From contig JAYOTP010000034.1 in NCBI GenBank assembly GCA_038150465.1, positions 1 to 22,058 on the forward strand: a stretch of 22,058 nucleotides of DNA, given 5' to 3'. The notes below the pieces were generated by a model, which was not told where the DNA came from, made no database searches, and saw nothing but the letters and a program-made list of their open reading frames with translations. Of this stretch, positions 16,397-22,058 are shown piece by piece; the first letter of the stretch is position 1; every line of letters starts with the position of its first letter. A program made the position numbers and the translations under genes. Source of the DNA: RFXV01 sp038150465 (GTDB lineage: Bacteria; Bacteroidota; Bacteroidia; Flavobacteriales; Schleiferiaceae).

Positions 16397-16764
16397 AGAT
16401 CGCTCTGATCGCACACGACGGAAAGAAAGCAGACATGGTGGGCTTTGTCCGCGACCATCTTTCGCTTTTTCAGAGAGAGGACATCGAATTGATCGCCACA
16501 GGAACGACCGGCACTTTTGTCGAGAAAGCCGGACTGAAGGTGCACCGCATGTTGAGCGGCCCATTGGGCGGCGATGCCCAGATCGCGACGGAGGTGGCTG
16601 AAGGCCGAGTTCAGGCCGTATTCTTTTTTCGCGATCCTTTGGACAAACACCCCCACGAACCAGATGTTGCCATGCTGATGCGCTTGTGCGATGTGCACAA
16701 TGTTCCTTTGGCCACCAATCCCGCTACGGCTCGGCTAATGTTCGAGGGTCTTTTGAAAGACTGA
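16393..16764 (+). CDS. mgsA: Methylglyoxal synthase, canonical active site
   Basis: Converts dihydroxyacetone phosphate to methylglyoxal and phosphate, a bypass used when sugar phosphates accumulate. The 123 residues start at the ATG overlapping the DUF1648 stop; a longer in-frame ATG at 16318 would lie deep inside that gene and lacks family support. Conserved residues by E. coli numbering are IAHD (H8, D9 = His19, Asp20), the phosphate loop ATGTTG (35-40), LSGPLGGD (D61 = Asp71), FFRDP (D81 = Asp91) and PHEPDV (H88 = His98, D91 = Asp101). It ends directly at an assembly gap. It is the intact counterpart of the altered MGS-like gene near the operon start. Confidence 0.93.
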   Translation: MKIALIAHDGKKADMVGFVRDHLSLFQREDIELIATGTTGTFVEKAGLKVHRMLSGPLGGDAQIATEVAEGRVQAVFFFRDPLDKHPHEPDVAMLMRLCDVHNVPLATNPATARLMFEGLLKD

Positions 16765-16864
16765 NNNNNNNNNNNNNNNNNNNNNNNNNNNNNNNNNNNN
16801 NNNNNNNNNNNNNNNNNNNNNNNNNNNNNNNNNNNNNNNNNNNNNNNNNNNNNNNNNNNNNNNN
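16765..16864. other. Assembly gap, 100 Ns
   Basis: Exactly 100 undetermined bases, a conventional placeholder, so the true distance is unknown. The left contig ends on the mgsA stop codon. The right contig begins 5 nt before the stop codon of the oppositely oriented giant surface protein. Confidence 0.99.
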
Positions 16865-16869
16865 GCTGA

Positions 16870-19800
16870 TCAGTTGCGCTGAATGCTTCTTAGAGTGTGT
16901 GCACCCTCACTCGATATGCGCAGCAGGTACACTCCCTGAGCAAAGTCGGTGAGGTCGAAGAGCACTTCTTGCTTGCCCTGCACATTCTGCACGCTCTGCT
17001 GCCGGATGCGACGCCCCTGCATATCGATCAGTTCAAATTCGAAATCCCGTTTCCGGCTGGATTCCAACAGCACTCGGAACTGTCCATTGGTTGGATTCGG
17101 GAAGACTTCGATCCGGTTGCCGAGATCCTGTTCCAGCAGGCTGATGCCCCCAATGGTCACATCGAAGATCGTGTCCGAACTCCCACAGTCGTTGAATACG
17201 CGAAGGAGAACACTGTAGGTGCCGTTCTGGAGATAGGTGGCCATGGCCACGGCGTTCGAATCAGAAGCTCCGTTTCCGAAATTCCAGTAGTAGCCGGTGG
17301 CTCCCAATATGCTGCTTGCATCGAAATCCACCATGGCTTCGGTCAGCGTTGTGGAAGACTGTATCCAGCTGAAGGTGATATTGGGCGTGGGCTGGTTGGG
17401 CGTGGTCAGCGTGAGCGGGCCAGCGAAACCACTGGTGTCGCTTGTGAGGCCACAGGTATCCGCCACCCAGAAATCGTAGGCCGTGTTTGGATTCAGACCG
17501 GCGACCGTGAAGGGCTGTGTTCCGAAGGCGGTCATCCCGGTTCCGGGGGTGAAACCTGCTGGCCCGTATTCCAGGAGGGAACCGTTTCCAGTACCTGTCC
17601 AGTCCAGATCCACTGAGGTACAACTCGCGGCCACTTGAGCAAAATTCGTAGGTGTGGCACAGCCCGGATTGGTACTTCCACCATTGGTGATCATCACGTC
17701 ATCGATGGACATATCACTCGTAAAGCTGCTCCCTCTTTCTCCAATGAATTTGATGCGTGTCACGCCTGTAGCTCCGGTCAGTGGAACCGTGCGCAAGCGG
17801 AAGGTATCCGTGCCCGAGGCCTGCTGCTGACCGATCAGGGTATCGATATATGTCCAGCCAGAGCCAGAGTTCATTCCCACGTACAGACTACCCATGGTAG
17901 CACCGTACATATGGTAGTAGAAATCGAGCTGTGGGTTTGATACGCCAGAGAGATCGATCGGAACGGATACCAATCCAGCTGTATCGCCTTGGCTGCCTCC
18001 GCTGCACTCGAGGTACATATAAACTCCACCGGGGCTTCCCCAGAATGTATGGTCGTAGTGCGGCCCAGTATTAAAGGAATTCGAATTGCTTCCTGTGGAT
18101 TCGAAGGCCACCCAATTGGGGACGGAGCCGGAGCCAGTAGTTTCCCAACAATTGGCAAGGCTTGGACCTACACTTCCTGAGGTGAGTGCTTCAAAATCCA
18201 CAGTAAAGGGCACATTGACCGTAGCACAAAGGGTGCTGAAAGCGAATGGCCCGGTGTAGTTGGAAGTGTCCACGCCATTGGGGCACAATTCAGCTACATA
18301 GTACACATAGCCCGAAGCCGCATTCAAACCGGTCAGGTTGAACGGATTGGAGTTGGTTACAATGGTCGTGCCGAGGGTACCTGACCCTTGGACATACCCC
18401 GTAGGACCATAGTCCACGATCCATGTGCTTGCTCCTGGAGAGCCTTCTGTCCAGCTCAGTGAAGCGGAATTCGTGCTTGGTATGGCGTTGAGCCCTGTTG
18501 GGTTGGGACAAGCCGGAGGCACGCAATTCGGCGTGAAGGTGTTGAAGACGGTATTGGCATTGAAGGTGTTACCAGGTGTATGGGTGAATATCGCCATACC
18601 CTGTGGATCATTTACAGTGAATCCAACTTCCTGTGTCCAGGAGCCCAAAGTGTGTACGACGATCTGCACCGGTAGGTTCGGGCAGAGATAGACCGTGTCC
18701 GGACCATAGCTGCTGCCGGTGACAAAGCCAGCCCCAAAGGTTCCCGCTGTAGAGCTGCCCTGACTGAAGGCGAGCACATTGCCATTCCAGCCGTCTCCGA
18801 ACGAATCGATCATATCAATGGTGTAGGCACACTTGTCCTGTTCTTGGCAGGCAGGAACAGTAAAGGTTTCAGGCCCAACAAAGAAGGAGCTGTCCGTTCC
18901 GTTCGGGCAGAGTTCGGAAACGAAGAATTGGTAAGCGATACCTGGTGAGAGACCGGGGAGTACAGCTGTGTCGTTGGTCACCGTGATCAGGGTTCCGCTT
19001 CCCTGAGGAGTCCCTACCGGAGCGTATTCAATGAACCAAGTGTTCGCACCTGGACTTCCAGCAGTGAAATAGACGGTCGCTGAAGAGGTGTCCACAGACA
19101 GCACAGTTGGATTGACCGGCGACGCGCAAGAAGGGGTGTCACAATTGCTCATGAAACTGGTGAACACCGTTCCACCAGAGAAGGTGTTTCCTGGTGTATG
19201 GTTATAGACCACGGTTCCGTTCGGGTCTGTGATGGTGAAGCCGACTTCCTGTGTCCAGCTTCCAAGGGTAGATACCACGACCTGGCTCTGGATGTTATCG
19301 CAGAGATAAATGGTATCCGGACCGAATGTCGACCCTGTAATAAAGCCCTGCCCGAAGGTGCCTTGTGTCGTGCCGCCTTGCTGGATGGCCAGGATATTGC
19401 CATTCCATCCGTCTCCAAAGCTGTCGAACATGTCGATGACAAAGGGACAACGGTTGTTTGCTGCACAGATGGAGGTGGTGAAATTGATCGGGCCCACGAA
19501 CAAGGAGGTGTCTCCATTGGAACAGATCTCGGCCACATAGTAGTCGTAACTCGTCGAAGCCACCAGACCAGTAATGGCAGCGGTATCATTTGCCACAATG
19601 CTCGATGTACCGGTTCCCTGGGTGAATCCGGCGGGGCCGTATTCGATCAGCCAATTGGTGGCAGCGCTATTGCCAGCGGTCCAGAAGGCGTCGGCCTGGG
19701 TGGTGCCTATATTGGTCACTCCGGCCAGAGATGGCTCAGGGCAGGCAGGTATTTCATCCAAACGGATGTCGTCCAAAGACATGTCCCCGGTGAAGCTTGA

Positions 19801-22058
19801 GCCACGGATTCCAGTGAATCGAACAATGATGCTGCCCGAATATCCGGTCAGCGGAATGGAAGTTTTGATCCAAGGGTCACTGCCTGCACTCTGCTGCTGT
19901 CCGGAGATGGACCACAGGCCATTGTTCCAGCTGCCGTTGTTCCAGACATCCACACGCAAGCTGCCCATAGTGGCGCCGTACATATGGTAGAAAAAGCTGA
20001 GTTGAGGATTGGACAAGCCCGAGAGGTCGTATTCAGGAGAGAGCGCATAGGCCGAATCGTTCTGCCCGCCACCCGAACACTCCATGTAGATGTAAATACC
20101 ACCGGATTGGCCGAATGAGGTATTGTCGTAATGCGGCCCTGTATTCAATGAGTTGACATTGGTTCCTGTGCCCGTCTCTGTTTCCCAGCGAGGGATGGAT
20201 CCAGGTTGACCAGAGGACAGGCTGGAACCCAGATTCCAGCAATTGCTGGCGATGTAGCCTGTTTGTCCAGCTGAGACACCTGACCAGTCCATCAAGCTCG
20301 GCGTTGGAAGGGCCAGACATAAGGTTTGTATGCTGATCGGCCCCACCCAGCTGCTCACATCACCCACTCCACAACTGTCCCTTAGCCAGAGATCATAGCC
20401 GGTCTGGGGATTCAGCCCGGGAATACTCAGATTTCCGCTGCTCGGGCTGCTCATGATCGCAGCTGTTGCAGGGGTGGTTCCCGTAGCGCCAATGACGTAA
20501 TTGACATGCGATGCGCCACCGGAAGTATAGACAACGCTGGCCGTGGTCGATGAGGCCGTTGCATTGACTCCTGTGGGCACAGGACAACTTACCGTGGTGC
20601 AAAAGGTGAATGGTCCGTTCCAGGTCGAAGTCGTTCCCGCGCCACAATCGCTCTGGACGTAGTAATCGTAGCAGGTCGAGGGGACCAGTCCGGTGAGCGT
20701 GGTCGTGTCATTCGATACACTCACAACAGTGCCAGATCCCTGACCGAATCCCTGTGGACCATACTCCACGTTCCAGTTCGGCCCACCACCATTCCAATTC
20801 AAATTGGCTTGAAAGCCCTGTAGTTGGAACGCACCGAGTTGGAGCGGCTCAGGGCAGGCGGGAACATAATTCACTTCAAAGTCGTCGAGGAAGACATCGG
20901 GACCAAATCCCGAGCGTGCGATGAGTTGAAGCCGGACATTCTGATTGGTGTACACTGCGGGATTCAGATAGACGATCTCAGCAGCGAAATCACCTGGGGT
21001 GGTCGGTCCGGAGTTGGGGGTATTGAAGCTTGGGCCATTCAAATGACTGATGGTGTCCCATACCGAGCTTCCCACCACTTGTGCCCGCACAATGACCTGA
21101 TCGCCTGGGTAAGTGGCGTTGTATTGATGCGACCATAGGTATTCCACCTGTGCATCCTGATCGATCAAGATCGGTTCCGTGGTCATGTACGCTTGATTGC
21201 CTGATGTCCAGCTCCAGTAGTTGCCTCGGGCGTAATCGTTGTTGAAATGCAGCCACTGTACGCTTCCGCCTGTCATGTCGAAGCAGGAGGGCGGCCAGGA
21301 GTCAAAGTCCTTCAGATAGGGCAGCGAAGCCGTGATACAGGGCGTAGTAAAGGAATACGGACCGGCCCAGGGGCTGGTGCCATTGGTTCCGCAATCTCCC
21401 TGCACATAGACATCATAGGTGGTGTTGGGAGCAAGTCCGCTTATGGTGAATGGGTTGGCGCCCGTGGTGCTGAAGGTTCCTGTTCCCTGAGTGAAGCCTG
21501 CTGGCCCCCACTCGTAGTTCACCTGACTTCCGCCAGGGAAGAAATAGCTGATGTCCACCGAGTTGGCCAGTGCCCCGAAGTTCAGATTCTGCGGGGGAAC
21601 GCAACTCGGGATGGAGGTATAGGCAATATTGTCGAGGAATAGGCTTGCGTTGAATGCGGAAGGATCGTGTTTGAAGACGATGTGCCGCTGTCCAGGTGCA
21701 ATGTTGTTGAGGTAGATGGTGTGCAATGTGTAGGTGCCAGAGGCCGAAATGGTCTGCAACGGGATGAAGCCAGAAGTGTCCCAGGGAGAAGCCTGGGTTC
21801 CAACCTGAATGTTCAGGGGAGTTCCTCCACTGGCCATCCAGAATTCCAATTGGTATTGGTTGCTGTCCAGGCCCGCCAGGAGCGGTGAGACCAAAAAGGT
21901 GCTGACCGAAAAGCCGTTACTGAACTCCAAGTGATTGGGCGCACTGACGGGAGTTCCTGCATTGCTGACCAGCGCCGAAGCAGGAATGAACCCAGACTGA
22001 GCATACAGTTCCCAACAGTTTACTGGATTCCCCACAGCAAGGCCATCAAAATTTTCTA
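16870..22058 (-). CDS. Giant multidomain T9SS surface protein (Fn3/MAM-like/PKD), 5' end outside window
   Basis: Predicted secreted or surface-attached protein, at least 1,728 residues. The frame stays open to the window edge: a GTG at 22035 is only an internal Val, with ENFDGLA in frame before it, so the signal peptide is not in the window. Domain order, counting from that GTG: MAM or choice-of-anchor-J-like 1-144; Fn3 145-233; MAM-like 234-392; Fn3 393-482 and 484-573; MAM-like 574-763; Fn3 764-856; DSFGDGWNG module 857-965; Fn3 969-1063; DSFGDGWNG module 1064-1171; Fn3 1175-1270; MAM-like 1271-1455; Fn3 1459-1547; PKD 1549-1629; T9SS type A tail 1640-1721 (VFPNPTNGQF, then GVYLLRI). The Fn3 units share a YGPxGFxxGxG strand and paired cysteines. 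No catalytic motif is seen; an adhesin or structural role is inferred. Confidence 0.88.
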   Translation of the reverse strand, partial: ENFDGLAVGNPVNCWELYAQSGFIPASALVSNAGTPVSAPNHLEFSNGFSVSTFLVSPLLAGLDSNQYQLEFWMASGGTPLNIQVGTQASPWDTSGFIPLQTISASGTYTLHTIYLNNIAPGQRHIVFKHDPSAFNASLFLDNIAYTSIPSCVPPQNLNFGALANSVDISYFFPGGSQVNYEWGPAGFTQGTGTFSTTGANPFTISGLAPNTTYDVYVQGDCGTNGTSPWAGPYSFTTPCITASLPYLKDFDSWPPSCFDMTGGSVQWLHFNNDYARGNYWSWTSGNQAYMTTEPILIDQDAQVEYLWSHQYNATYPGDQVIVRAQVVGSSVWDTISHLNGPSFNTPNSGPTTPGDFAAEIVYLNPAVYTNQNVRLQLIARSGFGPDVFLDDFEVNYVPACPEPLQLGAFQLQGFQANLNWNGGGPNWNVEYGPQGFGQGSGTVVSVSNDTTTLTGLVPSTCYDYYVQSDCGAGTTSTWNGPFTFCTTVSCPVPTGVNATASSTTASVVYTSGGASHVNYVIGATGTTPATAAIMSSPSSGNLSIPGLNPQTGYDLWLRDSCGVGDVSSWVGPISIQTLCLALPTPSLMDWSGVSAGQTGYIASNCWNLGSSLSSGQPGSIPRWETETGTGTNVNSLNTGPHYDNTSFGQSGGIYIYMECSGGGQNDSAYALSPEYDLSGLSNPQLSFFYHMYGATMGSLRVDVWNNGSWNNGLWSISGQQQSAGSDPWIKTSIPLTGYSGSIIVRFTGIRGSSFTGDMSLDDIRLDEIPACPEPSLAGVTNIGTTQADAFWTAGNSAATNWLIEYGPAGFTQGTGTSSIVANDTAAITGLVASTSYDYYVAEICSNGDTSLFVGPINFTTSICAANNRCPFVIDMFDSFGDGWNGNILAIQQGGTTQGTFGQGFITGSTFGPDTIYLCDNIQSQVVVSTLGSWTQEVGFTITDPNGTVVYNHTPGNTFSGGTVFTSFMSNCDTPSCASPVNPTVLSVDTSSATVYFTAGSPGANTWFIEYAPVGTPQGSGTLITVTNDTAVLPGLSPGIAYQFFVSELCPNGTDSSFFVGPETFTVPACQEQDKCAYTIDMIDSFGDGWNGNVLAFSQGSSTAGTFGAGFVTGSSYGPDTVYLCPNLPVQIVVHTLGSWTQEVGFTVNDPQGMAIFTHTPGNTFNANTVFNTFTPNCVPPACPNPTGLNAIPSTNSASLSWTEGSPGASTWIVDYGPTGYVQGSGTLGTTIVTNSNPFNLTGLNAASGYVYYVAELCPNGVDTSNYTGPFAFSTLCATVNVPFTVDFEALTSGSVGPSLANCWETTGSGSVPNWVAFESTGSNSNSFNTGPHYDHTFWGSPGGVYMYLECSGGSQGDTAGLVSVPIDLSGVSNPQLDFYYHMYGATMGSLYVGMNSGSGWTYIDTLIGQQQASGTDTFRLRTVPLTGATGVTRIKFIGERGSSFTSDMSIDDVMITNGGSTNPGCATPTNFAQVAASCTSVDLDWTGTGNGSLLEYGPAGFTPGTGMTAFGTQPFTVAGLNPNTAYDFWVADTCGLTSDTSGFAGPLTLTTPNQPTPNITFSWIQSSTTLTEAMVDFDASSILGATGYYWNFGNGASDSNAVAMATYLQNGTYSVLLRVFNDCGSSDTIFDVTIGGISLLEQDLGNRIEVFPNPTNGQFRVLLESSRKRDFEFELIDMQGRRIRQQSVQNVQGKQEVLFDLTDFAQGVYLLRISSEGAHTLRSIQRN
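17872..20151 (-). repeat. Two dispersed similar MAM-like segments
   Basis: The segment at 20151-19945 recurs at 18078-17872, about 2.07 kb away. Both encode S-x-NTGPHYD, GG-x-Y-x-Y-x-ECSGG and YHMYGATMGSL in the same order without length change. They bracket the tandem Fn3/DSFGDGWNG units. Only the two end segments are repeats; the sequence between them is not. Confidence 0.75.
18511..19743 (-). repeat. Tandem duplication of an Fn3 plus DSFGDGWNG module
   Basis: Two consecutive units of 205 and 206 residues (19743-19129 and 19128-18511) inside the giant protein. The 103-residue DSFGDGWNG modules align without gaps with about 67 identities by hand count. The Fn3 halves are more diverged. This indicates internal duplication of a two-domain cassette of about 615 bp. 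Confidence 0.85.

Noticed and set aside
22033..22035. GTG as the start of the giant surface protein
   Set aside because: In-frame codons continue upstream to the window edge and read ENFDGLA, typical of the beginning of the same domain. No signal peptide follows the GTG.

Overview
The window looks like a Bacteroidota (probably Flavobacteriales-type) chromosome of moderate GC. The evidence is two large secreted proteins with type IX secretion (T9SS) C-terminal sorting domains, a -7 box of the TAnnTTTG type before the ribosomal genes, starts with little or no Shine-Dalgarno sequence, and the gene order rplM-rpsI-rpsB-tsf with Flavobacteria-like protein termini. The exact genus cannot be read from the sequence. 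No tRNA, rRNA, CRISPR array or insertion sequence was found, and no stretch longer than 300 bases lacks a gene apart from the edges of a 100-N assembly gap.

Layout. (1) 40-2838 (+): polA, a full-length DNA polymerase I, convergent with and only 4 nt from (2) 2843-4987 (-): a secreted M43-type zinc metalloprotease with a PKD domain and a T9SS tail. (3) 5190-7808 (+): a translation block, rplM-rpsI-rpsB-tsf, with a candidate promoter, a mini upstream ORF, a structured leader before rpsB, and an intrinsic terminator or attenuator between rpsB and tsf. (4) 7919-16764 (+): eight very tightly packed genes, with three ATGA overlaps, one TGATG overlap and gaps of 3 to 12 nt. They are a BadF-type sugar kinase, a divergent methylglyoxal-synthase-like protein, beta-phosphoglucomutase, a GH65 maltose phosphorylase, two GH13 lipoproteins, a DUF1648 membrane protein and a canonical methylglyoxal synthase. 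(5) 16765-16864: 100 Ns. (6) 16870-22058 (-): a giant multidomain T9SS surface protein whose N-terminus lies beyond the window.

How the genes fit together. Region 4 reads as a maltodextrin catabolic operon. The GH13 lipoproteins would trim alpha-glucans outside the inner membrane. Cytoplasmic maltose phosphorylase would split maltose into glucose and beta-glucose-1-phosphate, PgmB would convert the latter to glucose-6-phosphate, and the kinase could phosphorylate the free glucose. Methylglyoxal synthase would be an overflow valve when triose phosphates accumulate. No transporter, SusC/SusD pair or regulator is visible; these may lie elsewhere.

The most unusual item is the pair of MGS-fold genes in that operon. 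The distal copy keeps the known catalytic residues. The proximal copy, translationally coupled to the kinase, has Tyr at the catalytic Asp71 position, Asp at the His98 position and an altered phosphate-binding loop, so it probably does something other than make methylglyoxal. Other points are the terminator inside the rpsB-tsf pair, a Gln in place of the usual His in the last conserved region of the first GH13 enzyme, and an internal tandem duplication in the giant surface protein.
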